Origin: Holophagaceae bacterium UBA1801
GTDB lineage: Bacteria > Acidobacteriota > Holophagae > Holophagales > Holophagaceae
Direction: 5' to 3'
Assembly: GCA_002319925.1 (NCBI GenBank)
Contig: DCFP01000023.1
Span: 18,413 to 37,305, forward strand
DNA length: 18,893 nucleotides
Below the pieces are notes generated by a model. The model worked only from the letters and a program-made list of their open reading frames with translations. It had not been told where the DNA came from and ran no database searches. Of the stretch, positions 1-6,883 are shown piece by piece. Each line of letters starts with the position of its first letter. The first letter of the stretch is position 1. Made by a program: the position numbers and the translations under genes.

Positions 1-588
1 GGCATCGGCGACAAGCACGTGCCCTGGGTCCACAACGTCCGCAACACCGACGCGGTTGCCGCCATCGATGACGAAGACTGCATGCGCATCCTGCGCCTCT
101 TCAACGAGCCCGAGGGGAAGAAGTTCCTGGCTGCCGCGGGCGTCAAGCAGGAGACCATCGAGAAGCTGGGCCTGCTGGGCATCTCCGGCATCTGCAACAT
201 GCTGGCCTCCATCAAGGCCGCCAAATACTGGGAGCTGGACGAGAACGACGTGGTCTTCACCATCTTCACGGACAGCGCCGAGATGTACCAGTCCCGCCTG
301 GGCGAGCAGACCGCCGAGCACGGCACCTTCACGGCCGTGGATGCCGCCCGCACCCACACCGGCAGCATCGAGCGCCAGGCCGTGGACCACTTCAAGGAGC
401 TGACCTACACGGACCGAAAGGCCATCCACAACCTGAAGTACTACACCTGGGTCGAACAGCAGGGGAAGACCTACGAAGAGATCTGCGCCCAGTGGAACCC
501 CGAATACTGGCGCGAACTCTTCGAAGAAGAGGTCGTCCACTTCGAGAAGCTCATCGAGAACTTCAACGCGGAAGTGGCTCGAGCGTAG
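1..588 (+). CDS. PLP-dependent (cysteine-synthase-like, fold type II) enzyme, C-terminal part
   Basis: The gene is open at the left edge of the window and ends at a TAG at 586-588; about 195 residues are visible. The segment 'GIGDKHVPWVHNVRNTD', followed by 'LFNEPEGKKFL' and 'LGLLGISGICNMLASIKAAKY', matches what I recall of the C-terminal half of proteins annotated as pyridoxal-5'-phosphate-dependent protein subunit beta, relatives of cysteine synthase and threonine synthase. The PLP lysine and the phosphate-binding glycine loop would lie upstream, outside the window, so substrate and reaction cannot be read here. The following gene is ridA, whose product hydrolyses enamine/imine intermediates released by PLP enzymes; that fits but does not prove a link. 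Family call moderately sure; exact enzyme unknown. Confidence 0.6.
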   Translation, partial: GIGDKHVPWVHNVRNTDAVAAIDDEDCMRILRLFNEPEGKKFLAAAGVKQETIEKLGLLGISGICNMLASIKAAKYWELDENDVVFTIFTDSAEMYQSRLGEQTAEHGTFTAVDAARTHTGSIERQAVDHFKELTYTDRKAIHNLKYYTWVEQQGKTYEEICAQWNPEYWRELFEEEVVHFEKLIENFNAEVARA

Positions 589-597
589 GAAAACGAT

Positions 598-667
598 GAA
601 CCGCCAAGACGCCAAGAAAAGAAAAATGCTTTTGTTTTTCTTGGCGTCCTTGGCGTCTTGACGGTTC
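598..667. repeat. Imperfect inverted-repeat element built on a 9-base unit (GACGCCAAG)
   Basis: The left arm (598-620) and the reverse complement of the right arm (636-667) are the same sequence apart from one C/T mismatch and one extra copy of the 9-base unit GACGCCAAG in the right arm. Both arms begin GAACCG at the outer edge and end in AAAA toward the loop. The element fills most of the 98 bases between the PLP enzyme gene and ridA. Its long hairpin with A and T runs at the stem base near the loop could act as a terminator or RNA-processing signal, but no U-tract follows the hairpin. It looks like a dispersed intergenic repeat rather than a gene part. Confidence 0.8.
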
Positions 668-676
668 GCTTTCTCT

Positions 677-682
677 AGGAGG
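677..682 (+). promoter_or_regulatory. Ribosome binding site of ridA
   Basis: A perfect AGGAGG sits four bases before the ATG at 687 and fixes the ridA start. Confidence 0.85.
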
Positions 683-686
683 ATCC

Positions 687-1064
687 ATGTCACGTCAAGC
701 GATCACCGCCGAGGGCGCCGCTGTCGTCGGCCCCTATTCCATGGGCGTTCGCGCCGGAGAGTTCGTCTACTTCTCCGGGCAGACCCCGCTGGATCCCGCC
801 ACCGGCAAGTTGCTGGAAGGTGGCGTCGCGGCTCAGACGGAGCAGTGCTTCAAGAACCTCTTTGCGGTCCTCAAGGCCGCGGACATGACGCCGGACCAGG
901 TGGTGAAGGTGAATGTCTTCCTCACGGACATGGCCGACTTCGCAGCCATGAACGAGGTCTATGCAAAGCAGTTCACGAAACCCTTCCCGGCGCGCACGAC
1001 CATTGGCGTCGCTTCGCTGCCCCTGGGCGCGCGAATCGAGATCGAGATGATCGCAAGGGGCTGA
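687..1064 (+). CDS. ridA: RidA-family enamine/imine deaminase
   Basis: 125 residues, the usual length of the YjgF/YER057c/UK114 (Rid) family. RidA is a cytosolic trimer that hydrolyses reactive 2-aminoacrylate and similar imines released by PLP-dependent dehydratases, giving the ketoacid and ammonia. The family landmarks are visible: 'GPYSMG' with the conserved tyrosine at 17, 'YFSGQTPLDPATG', the substrate-carboxylate-binding arginine in 'PARTTIGVASLP' (R103, equivalent to E. coli R105) and the catalytic-site glutamate in 'ARIEIEMIA' (E118). The start at 687 is set by a strong AGGAGG. It lies just after a PLP enzyme gene, from which it is separated by a hairpin repeat, and a second hairpin repeat follows it, so it may be transcribed on its own. 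Function is assigned with good confidence. Confidence 0.92.
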   Translation: MSRQAITAEGAAVVGPYSMGVRAGEFVYFSGQTPLDPATGKLLEGGVAAQTEQCFKNLFAVLKAADMTPDQVVKVNVFLTDMADFAAMNEVYAKQFTKPFPARTTIGVASLPLGARIEIEMIARG

Positions 1065-1080
1065 GAAAGCCGCTGATCTT

Positions 1081-1150
1081 CTTTCATCCCCTTCATCCCC
1101 TGCATCGGTGGCGAAAAGGTTTTTTGGCCGGTGATGGAGGGGATGAAAGG
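1081..1150. repeat. Imperfect inverted-repeat element built on a 9-base unit (TTCATCCCC)
   Basis: The left arm (about 1081-1111) holds two tandem copies of TTCATCCCC (1083-1091 and 1092-1100) and then TGCATCGGTGG. The right arm (about 1126-1150), read in reverse complement, has one copy and then a close variant, TCCATCACCGG. As in the element before ridA, the arms match except for one extra 9-base unit in one arm. The loop contains a T6 run (1120-1125). It begins 17 bases after the ridA stop, so it could also work as a 3' hairpin for ridA mRNA. Confidence 0.75.
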
Positions 1151-1220
1151 CGAACCCAGAATCTCCGGCAATTCAGATGCGATAGTTACTGGGTAAAAGG
1201 TTTCGAGGCGAAGGTAAAAG

Positions 1221-1523
1221 ATGTGGGCTGCCCTGCGTAGAATCGTCATGTCGCTGGCAGGAGTGATGTGCGCCCTCATCGTTTGGGCAGTGCCGGTCAA
1301 CAAGTACGAATGGATGCTCGCCGAAGATCCGGAGTTGACAGTCAAAACACTGCCCATCGACCACAACGCTGGCATGTATGGGATCTGGGCTATCTTTCCG
1401 TTGCTGGTTTATGCGTTGGTCTCATTGTTTTTGAAAAGCAAAACCGAAAAGATCGTGTTCTTTTCCATCCAAGGTTTGATCCTGCTTTGTTGGCTCTTCC
1501 GGTTTCATGCCTCCCTTGTCTAG
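1221..1523 (+). CDS. Small hypothetical membrane protein
   Basis: I do not recognise the family. The 100-residue product has three hydrophobic stretches that could span the membrane, at about residues 8-24, 50-70 and 78-96, with a short acidic loop ('YEWMLAEDPELTV') after the first. It ends in 'WLFRFHASLV'. A purine-rich stretch (GAGGCGAAGG, 1205-1214) precedes the ATG; an internal ATG at 1248 is an alternative start. It stands alone between a repeat element and the XdhC gene. Its codon use looks less GC-biased than its neighbours, which may mean a recently acquired or weakly expressed gene. I believe it is coding because the hydrophobic pattern is coherent and the opposite-strand frames look random, but expression is not proved. 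Confidence 0.5.
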   Translation: MWAALRRIVMSLAGVMCALIVWAVPVNKYEWMLAEDPELTVKTLPIDHNAGMYGIWAIFPLLVYALVSLFLKSKTEKIVFFSIQGLILLCWLFRFHASLV

Positions 1524-1732
1524 GGGAAGCATCGTCACGACTGGACAGATCAGGACAGGAGAATTTACAGCGACCTTTCACTGAAACCCCGCATGCAACC
1601 GGCTTCCTGGGCCAAGCTATTGCGGCCAATGCAGCAGTCGGCGGCATTCCGGCAGCGCTCGACCTTGTATGATGAAGCGCAGTGGCGGAAGGTACTTTCT
1701 CTCATGCCGCTGAAACTCCCCGTGAGGTTTCC

Positions 1733-2836
1733 ATGAAGGAACTGCGAAACATCATCGAGACCATCGAAGGCTTGAAGGAACCAGCGGCGCTGGCGACCTT
1801 GGTGCGCGTGAAGGGGAGCTCGTACCGCAAGCCCGGCGCACGGATGGTGTTCGGGCCCGAGGGCATGCGCCAGGGCTTGATCAGCGCAGGATGCCTGGAA
1901 ACGGACGTGCTCGCCCGGGTCGAATCGGTATTGGCGGGAGCCAAGCCGCAACTCACCGTCTACGACATGGGCAGCGATCTGGACCTGGTCTGGGGAACGG
2001 GCATGGGCTGCGAGGGCAAGGTGGAAGTCCTTCTGGAGCGCGTGAGCCAGGTGCAGCCCTGGATGCCGCTCTGTCAGCGGATGCTCGACAGTCGGCAATC
2101 CGGTGTGGTGGCCACGGTCTTCGAGTGCCGGGGGGAATCGACCATCCCCGTCGGCGAGCATTACGTTTATCAGGAGGACACCGAAGGCATTCTTCCGCAG
2201 GATCCGCAACTCCGCGAGATCGTCGTGCAGGCCTCCCGGAGAGTCCTGGGACGCGGCACAGCCGCGCCCACGACCCTTCCGTTTTCCGGTGGAGAACTGG
2301 ATGTCCTCTTCGAACCGGTGCTACCCCCTCTGGCCCTGTGGGTTTGCGGTGCGGGAGAGCACGGCCGTCCCATCGCTCGCATGGCGAAGAGCCTCGGGTG
2401 GAATGTGGGAATCGTGGATCACCGTCCCGCGTTGGCGACGCCTGAGCGTTTTCCGGAGGTGGATCGCATCGTCGTGGGCCATCCCCAGGAAGTCTTGAAG
2501 GATCTTTCCTTCGACGCCCGCAGTGCCGCGCTCGTCATCAGCCATGTCTACGAGAAGGACAGGGAAACTCTCGAAGTGCTTCTCGACGCACCCCTGGGCT
2601 ACCTGGGCCTGCAGGGCAATCGCAAGCGCTGCGCCAAGCTGCTCGATGCGGTCCTGGAAACGAAGGGCGAACTGAGCGAAGCGCAGCGAGCGAGATTCTT
2701 CGCTCCCGCCGGCCTGGATCTGGGCGCCGAAAACCCCGAAGCCATCGCACTATCGATGCTGTCCGAAGTCCAGGGCGTGTTGACCGGCTTCCCCGGTGGC
2801 CACCTCCGTGACCGCAAGGGCGCCATCCATTCCTGA
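1733..2836 (+). CDS. XdhC/CoxI family protein (molybdenum cofactor handling)
   Basis: 367 residues from the ATG at 1733, which has GAGGT just upstream; an in-frame GTG at 1682 would add 17 residues without family similarity. XdhC proteins bind molybdenum cofactor, help its sulfuration and pass it to xanthine-dehydrogenase-type enzymes in the cytosol. The N-terminal XdhC/CoxI domain shows 'LATLVRVKGSSYRKPGARM', 'LISAGCLETDV' (conserved cysteine, C54) and 'GMGCEGKVEVLLE'. The C-terminal Rossmann-like XdhC_C domain begins at about residue 198 with 'LWVCGAGEHGRPIARMA' (nucleotide-binding GAGEHG at 206-211) and ends with the typical 'NPEAIALSMLSEVQGVL' and a glycine-rich tail. No molybdenum hydroxylase is in the window, so its partner must be encoded elsewhere. 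Family call is firm; partner unknown. Confidence 0.88.
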   Translation: MKELRNIIETIEGLKEPAALATLVRVKGSSYRKPGARMVFGPEGMRQGLISAGCLETDVLARVESVLAGAKPQLTVYDMGSDLDLVWGTGMGCEGKVEVLLERVSQVQPWMPLCQRMLDSRQSGVVATVFECRGESTIPVGEHYVYQEDTEGILPQDPQLREIVVQASRRVLGRGTAAPTTLPFSGGELDVLFEPVLPPLALWVCGAGEHGRPIARMAKSLGWNVGIVDHRPALATPERFPEVDRIVVGHPQEVLKDLSFDARSAALVISHVYEKDRETLEVLLDAPLGYLGLQGNRKRCAKLLDAVLETKGELSEAQRARFFAPAGLDLGAENPEAIALSMLSEVQGVLTGFPGGHLRDRKGAIHS

Positions 2837-2873
2837 ACGTCCGTCACTGGTTCCCGGCCACTGAGCCCTGCTT

Positions 2874-3287
2874 CTACAACTTTTTCGCGATCTTGATGAT
2901 GGCGTCGGGGATGTTCAGGTTCGATGCTTTCACATTGGCCATGTGGAGGTAGAGCTGCGGCTTACCCTCTTCCTCGACGATGGCGATCCCCGCGCCCAGC
3001 TTCAGCCAGGCCAGCTTGGGAACGACCACCAGGCGACCATCAGCCCTGAGGGTCTTGACCTCCGCCTCCGTCGCGGCCCAGGCGAGCTTGAATCCCGGCG
3101 CCACGGAGACACCCACGGCCTCCAGCGCCTTCTTGAGATCCGGATCGTTGTTGCAGGCGAATCCGAATTGGCCCGTGGCGGATACCAGTGTTTTGACGAA
3201 CTTGGCCTGGACATCGGGGGAAAGGTCCTGGGCACCCAAGCCAAGGGTGAGGAGGAAGGCGACGGCGATGAGGGCGATGCGACTCAT
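2874..3287 (-). CDS. Small exported protein, possibly YfiR/DUF4154-like
   Basis: 137 residues from the ATG at 3287, preceded by GGGAGA. The first 20 or so residues (MSRIALIAVAFLLTLGLGA) form a clear signal peptide with likely cleavage after LGA, so the mature protein is periplasmic or outside. The mature part has no cysteine pair (one C only) and ends with 'GIAIVEEEGKPQLYLHMANV' and 'IPDAIIKIAKKL'. This resembles the C-terminal part of YfiR-type (DUF4154) proteins, where a glycine-plus-hydrophobic strand and 'INL..A...GL.IS..LL.LA' close the domain. YfiR proteins repress a diguanylate cyclase from the periplasm; no such cyclase is encoded nearby, so that function should not be assumed. It converges on the XdhC gene and has a perfect palindrome upstream. 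Confidence 0.65.
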   Translation of the reverse strand: MSRIALIAVAFLLTLGLGAQDLSPDVQAKFVKTLVSATGQFGFACNNDPDLKKALEAVGVSVAPGFKLAWAATEAEVKTLRADGRLVVVPKLAWLKLGAGIAIVEEEGKPQLYLHMANVKASNLNIPDAIIKIAKKL

Positions 3288-3316
3288 GTTGTCTCCCGGA
3301 GGTTCTGAACATCCTG

Positions 3317-3332
3317 GTGCAATCCATTGCAC
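3317..3332. promoter_or_regulatory. Candidate operator palindrome upstream of the exported-protein gene
   Basis: GTGCAAT-CC-ATTGCAC is a perfect 7-base inverted repeat with a 2-base centre. It lies 30 bases before the ATG at 3287 on the minus strand, a usual place for a repressor site. I cannot name the protein that would bind it, and no convincing -35/-10 pair was found beside it. Confidence 0.4.
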
Positions 3333-3441
3333 TCGGCAATAGTTACATCGTCAGAGAAGCTCGATTCCTAAATTTGGAAAAATAAAATAGTTTCTCCAGG
3401 CTATGCAAGCAGGGTTTCCCGTCAAGGAATTGATTCGCCTG

Positions 3442-4350
3442 CTACCGCTGGGTTTTGATCTTCTGGACCCGTAAAGCGCCCGGCTGCAAGGGAAGCCAAT
3501 GATCCACGAAAAGAGGCTGGGCGACCCGGTCCGCCGCCTTGAGCCGCTTCAAGGTGCCCGACTGGTCCCGGGCCGCAAGGACGATGGCGAAGGCATGGGC
3601 CAGGGACGCGAAGGAGGTGAGGCTGAAGCTGAACAGAAGATCCTCGCTGGGCACGGGGATCAGGATGTCCGCATGGGGTGCCAGGGGCGAGTCCTTGCGA
3701 TCCGAGAAGGCCAGCACCTTGATGCCGTTCTGCTTGGCGAAGATGGCGGCATCCACCGTTTCGCGGCTGTAGGGGGAGAAGCTGATCACCACCAGCAAGT
3801 CCCTCGGCCCCAGGTTCGCCACCTGATTGCTGAAGTCCGAAGGAATGGCCGCGATGCACGGCACGCCAGCCTGGGTGAGGTAGAAGGCGATGATCAGGCT
3901 CATCACGTGGCCCACGCCTCGGCCCAGGATCACCCGGTGGTCCGCTTCCAGCAGTAGCTGTGCGGCGGATTCCAGCATGGAGTGGTCCACCACCTGGATC
4001 ATGCGGTTCAGGTGATCGCCATCGCGCTTGACCACTTCGCCCAGAGCGCCGAGCACGTCCGTGGGTTCGCCGAGCTGCTCCAGTTCCGATTCTCCGGAGC
4101 GCGCGCTGCAGGCCTCGCGCAAGGCATCGCGAAAGTCGCTGAAGCCCTTGTAACCCAGATGCTTCGCGAATCTCATAACGGATCCGACGCTCACCTGGGC
4201 CCGTTCGGCCATGGACTCGATGCCCCACAGGGCGCCCAGCAAGGGATCGCCCATGAGAACATCGGCGATGGCCCGCTGGGCATCGGGGAGCTCCCGGTAA
4301 ATGTTCGCGAGACGCGCCTGGATGTTGGGGGATTCGGATTCGCTGGCCAT
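3442..4350 (-). CDS. MurR/RpiR-family transcriptional regulator
   Basis: 302 residues. The N-terminal HTH_6 domain (about residues 5-80) shows the family pattern 'LPDAQRAIADVLM', 'SMAERAQVSVGSVMRFAKHL' (recognition helix) and 'GYKGFSDFRDALREA'. The C-terminal SIS domain (about 125-265), which in this family binds a phosphosugar or similar ligand, contains 'ILGRGVGHVMSLIIAFYL', 'DLLVVISFSPYSRETVDAA' and 'GIKVLAFSDRKDSPLAPHAD'. It is divergent from the aspartase gene, so it may regulate aspartase and itself, but RpiR-type ligands are normally sugar phosphates and the real effector is unknown. No Shine-Dalgarno motif precedes the ATG at 4350. A palindrome overlaps that start codon and its leader, suggesting autoregulation. 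Confidence 0.9.
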   Translation of the reverse strand: MASESESPNIQARLANIYRELPDAQRAIADVLMGDPLLGALWGIESMAERAQVSVGSVMRFAKHLGYKGFSDFRDALREACSARSGESELEQLGEPTDVLGALGEVVKRDGDHLNRMIQVVDHSMLESAAQLLLEADHRVILGRGVGHVMSLIIAFYLTQAGVPCIAAIPSDFSNQVANLGPRDLLVVISFSPYSRETVDAAIFAKQNGIKVLAFSDRKDSPLAPHADILIPVPSEDLLFSFSLTSFASLAHAFAIVLAARDQSGTLKRLKAADRVAQPLFVDHWLPLQPGALRVQKIKTQR

Positions 4351-4380
4351 GGTAGTGGAGAAAGCTTACCACCATGGCTA
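4344..4380. promoter_or_regulatory. Candidate operator over the RpiR start codon and leader
   Basis: TGGCCATGGTAGT (4344-4356) and ACCACCATGGCTA (4368-4380) form an inverted repeat with 11 of 13 matching positions and an 11-base centre. On the minus strand a TAAAAT -10-like box lies at 4388-4383, putting the predicted transcription start near 4376, inside the right arm. A regulator bound here would block both initiation and the start region of the RpiR gene. The -35 is not convincing. Confidence 0.45.
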
Positions 4381-4511
4381 AAATTTTATCCGTCTCTTGA
4401 AAAGGTTTTATTGGCCTGCGGATCGCGGCTCCAGATCCCCGGATCCAGCCACCGGGGCAACTCTGCGACAATCCCCTGGGATGGTTGTCCCCCTGGATAT
4501 GGTGTCCGCCT

Positions 4512-5915
4512 ATGCCTGATGTCCGCCTTGAAAAGGATCTACTGGGGAGCATGGAGCTGCCGGCGGACGCGCGGTATGGCGTCCACACCGCCCGCGCCCT
4601 GGAGAACTTCCCCCTGTTGGGCCGGCCGGTGCATCCCGCGCTGGTGCGGGCCTTCGGCGCCGTGAAGCTGGCCGCCGCGCGCACGAACCGCGAGTTGGGA
4701 TGCTTCGCTGACCCAGCCAAGGCCGACGCCATGGAGCGGGCCTGCCGGGAGATGCTGGAGGGCACCCTCGCCGCGGACGTTCCCGTGGACGCCCTCCAGG
4801 GTGGAGCGGGTACCAGCACCAACATGAACGTCAACGAAGTCCTCGCCAACCGTGCCCTGGAATTCCTCGGCCAGTCCTGCGGCGCCTACGATCTCGTCTC
4901 GCCCCTCGATGATCTGAACCTGCATCAGAGCACCAACGACACCTACCCGACGGCGCTGCGCATCGCTGCCATCTGGGCGTTGAAGGAACTGGAGCGCCAG
5001 GTCCTGGCCCTGCAGGAGGCCTTCCAGGCCAAGGAGAAGGCCTTTGCCCATGTGGTCAAGGTGGGCCGCACGGAGATGCAGGACGCGGTGCTCATGACCC
5101 TGGGCCGCGAGATGGGCGCCTATGCGGAGGCCCTGAACCGCGACCGCTGGCGGCTGGCGAAATGCGAGGAGCGCCTGCGCGTGGTGAACCTCGGCGGTAC
5201 CGCCATTGGCACGGGGCTCGCCGCGCCCCGCGAATTCATCTTCAAGGTGGTGGACGAACTCCGCGATATCACCGGCCTGGGACTGGCGCGAGCGGAGAAC
5301 CTAGTGGAAGCGACCCAGAATGCCGACGTATTCGTGGAGGTCTCGGGCCTTCTCAAGGCTCTGGCCACGACTCTGATGAAGGTCTCCGGGGACCTCCGTC
5401 TGCTTTCCAGCGGTCCCGAGGCGGGCCTCGGCGAGATCAAGCTGCCGCCCCGCCAGGCGGGCAGCAGCATCATGCCCGGCAAGGTGAATCCCGTGATCCC
5501 CGAGGCCGTGACCCAGGCCGCGATCCTCGCCATGGCCCACGACCACGCCATTTCCTTCGCGGTGTCCCTGGGCAGCCTGGAGCTCCAGCCCTTCATGCCC
5601 CTCATCGCCCATAGCCTCCTGGAAAGCCTCGATCTTCTGGCACGGGCCTGCGGTATCCTGCGGAAGCACTGCGTGGAAGGACTGGAAGCCGACGAGGCCC
5701 GCTGCCGGCTCCACGTGGAGAACGGCACCGCCGCCGCCACCGCGCTCCTGCCCATGCTTGGGTACGAAGGCACCTGCGCCCTGGTGGAGCGCGCGAACGC
5801 ATCGGGGCGGGATCTCAAGGCTCAAGGACTGCACGAGGGACTCTTCACCGAGGAGCAGTTCCGCGAACTCATTAGCCCAGAAGCCGTGAATCGGCTGGGA
5901 TCCCGGCACAAGTGA
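4512..5915 (+). CDS. aspA: Aspartate ammonia-lyase (aspartase)
   Basis: 467 residues from the ATG at 4512 (family about 470-480); a TTG at 4485 would add nine residues of no evident value. The enzyme reversibly deaminates L-aspartate to fumarate and ammonia in the cytosol as a tetramer. Aspartase/fumarase superfamily regions are all present: 'GGAGTSTNMNVNEVLANRA' at about 97-115, 'LHQSTNDTYPTALRIA', and the signature 'GSSIMPGKVNP' at 317-327, whose serine is the catalytic base. 'GAGTSTNMN' and 'QSTNDTYPT' favour aspartase over class II fumarase ('SSNDSFPT'), though a fumarase or related lyase cannot be fully excluded. It is divergent from an RpiR regulator. It would feed amino-acid carbon into the C4-dicarboxylate pool. 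Confidence 0.85.
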   Translation: MPDVRLEKDLLGSMELPADARYGVHTARALENFPLLGRPVHPALVRAFGAVKLAAARTNRELGCFADPAKADAMERACREMLEGTLAADVPVDALQGGAGTSTNMNVNEVLANRALEFLGQSCGAYDLVSPLDDLNLHQSTNDTYPTALRIAAIWALKELERQVLALQEAFQAKEKAFAHVVKVGRTEMQDAVLMTLGREMGAYAEALNRDRWRLAKCEERLRVVNLGGTAIGTGLAAPREFIFKVVDELRDITGLGLARAENLVEATQNADVFVEVSGLLKALATTLMKVSGDLRLLSSGPEAGLGEIKLPPRQAGSSIMPGKVNPVIPEAVTQAAILAMAHDHAISFAVSLGSLELQPFMPLIAHSLLESLDLLARACGILRKHCVEGLEADEARCRLHVENGTAAATALLPMLGYEGTCALVERANASGRDLKAQGLHEGLFTEEQFRELISPEAVNRLGSRHK

Positions 5916-5937
5916 AACCGCGCCCATTGCGGGTTTC
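5914..5937. terminator. Weak hairpin between convergent aspA and the kinase remnant
   Basis: GAAACCGC and GCGGGTTTC form an imperfect stem (one bulged G) around a 7-base loop in the 22-base gap where the two convergent genes end. There is no run of T on either side, so it would be at best a weak bidirectional terminator. Confidence 0.35.
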
Positions 5938-6651
5938 TCATGGATCCAGATTGGTCCCATCCAGGAGGGTTCGTACCGCCCGAATGATTTCCTCGATCGT
6001 GCATGGCTTGGAGACCACGCAATCGATCCCCTCGATCCGCTCGGAATCGCTGCTCCTGCGCAGCATCCGGCTCCCGGAACAGAGCATCACGCGCACGTCC
6101 GGGCGGATCGCCTTCGTCCTGATGGCCAGGTCGGTTCCCGCCAGGCCGGGCATCACATCGTCGGTGATGATCAGATCGAATACCTGTGGATCTTCCGCGA
6201 ACCGTGCGAGGGCCTTCAGACTCTCCTTCTCGGTCTGCACCCGGTAGCCAAGGGTGCCCAGAAGGCTCTTGCAGGCGTCCAGGATGTCCTCCTTGTCATC
6301 CACGAGGAGGATGCGCTCGGTTCCCTTCAGCCAGTCCGGCCCCTTCTTCTTCTCGCTCTCATCCAAATCTGATCTCCCCTCAACCGCGCAAGGGAAATAG
6401 ATGCGGAAGGTAGTTCCCTGTCCTGCCACGCTCTCCACGCGGATGCCGCCACCGTGGTTCTTCACGATTCCGTGCACCACGGACAACCCCATGCCCGTGC
6501 CCTTGCCCTGCTGCTTGGTCGTGAAGAAGGGATCGAAGATGGTGCCGAGGATCGCCTTCGGGATCCCGTGGCCGGTATCCGAAACCGAGAGCAAGGCATA
6601 GGTCCTCGCGGGTTTCAGATCGGGCAGGGAGACTCCGCTCCGGCGGGCAAG
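5938..6651 (-). pseudogene. N-terminally truncated hybrid sensor histidine kinase (partial HATPase + receiver)
   Basis: The reading frame is open from just after a TAG (6654-6652) to the stop at 5938. It reads, in order, 'LPDLKPARTYALLSVSDTG', the G1 box 'DTGHGIP', the F box 'FDPFFTTKQQ', the G2 box 'GKGTGMGLSVVHGIV', then a receiver domain with 'ILLVDDKED', the phospho-acceptor aspartate in 'LIITDDVMPGLAG' and the lysine in 'VVSKPCT'. The sensor domains, the HisKA dimerisation helix with its histidine and the ATP-binding N box are missing, and I see no remnant of them in the next 230 bases upstream. The only start available is a TTG at 6594, inside the ATPase fold. It is therefore most likely a deletion remnant of a kinase; a receiver-only function cannot be ruled out because the receiver is intact. 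Confidence 0.7.
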
Positions 6652-6883
6652 CTATGTCCCTAGCCGGCCGAGTCCATACCTGAACGTGGGGAGTTTCAGT
6701 TCTCATGCGCCCTCGGATCCGTGAGATTAAACGGGGGGCCTGTCCATCAATCGGTCAGCAGCGGCAGGGACGTTATTTCCCGCATGGGATATCACGATCC
6801 AGCGGGCTGGACCGAATCCCCGGAAAGAGCCGGATTCCGTCCTTCCCCGCTTCGATAGGCTTCGATTCAGAGGGTTGCCTGAT
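6652..6883. other. Gap without a recognisable gene
   Basis: About 230 bases between the kinase remnant and the HEAT-repeat gene. I see no kinase remnant, RNA gene, clear hairpin or promoter here. It may be the scar of whatever deleted the kinase N-terminus. Confidence 0.4.

Noticed and set aside
598..1150. CRISPR array or ordinary tandem repeat
   Set aside because: The units are 9 bases, at most two in a row, and arranged as inverted hairpin arms without spacers.
2844..2864. Terminator between the convergent XdhC and exported-protein genes
   Set aside because: TCACTGG and CCACTGA pair with one mismatch in only seven positions and no T-run follows.
3422..4849. Long minus-strand frame of 475 codons across the RpiR gene and the start of aspA
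   Set aside because: It is in a different frame from the RpiR gene, overlaps it nearly completely and has a low-complexity, G/R/P-rich composition typical of a GC-rich shadow frame.
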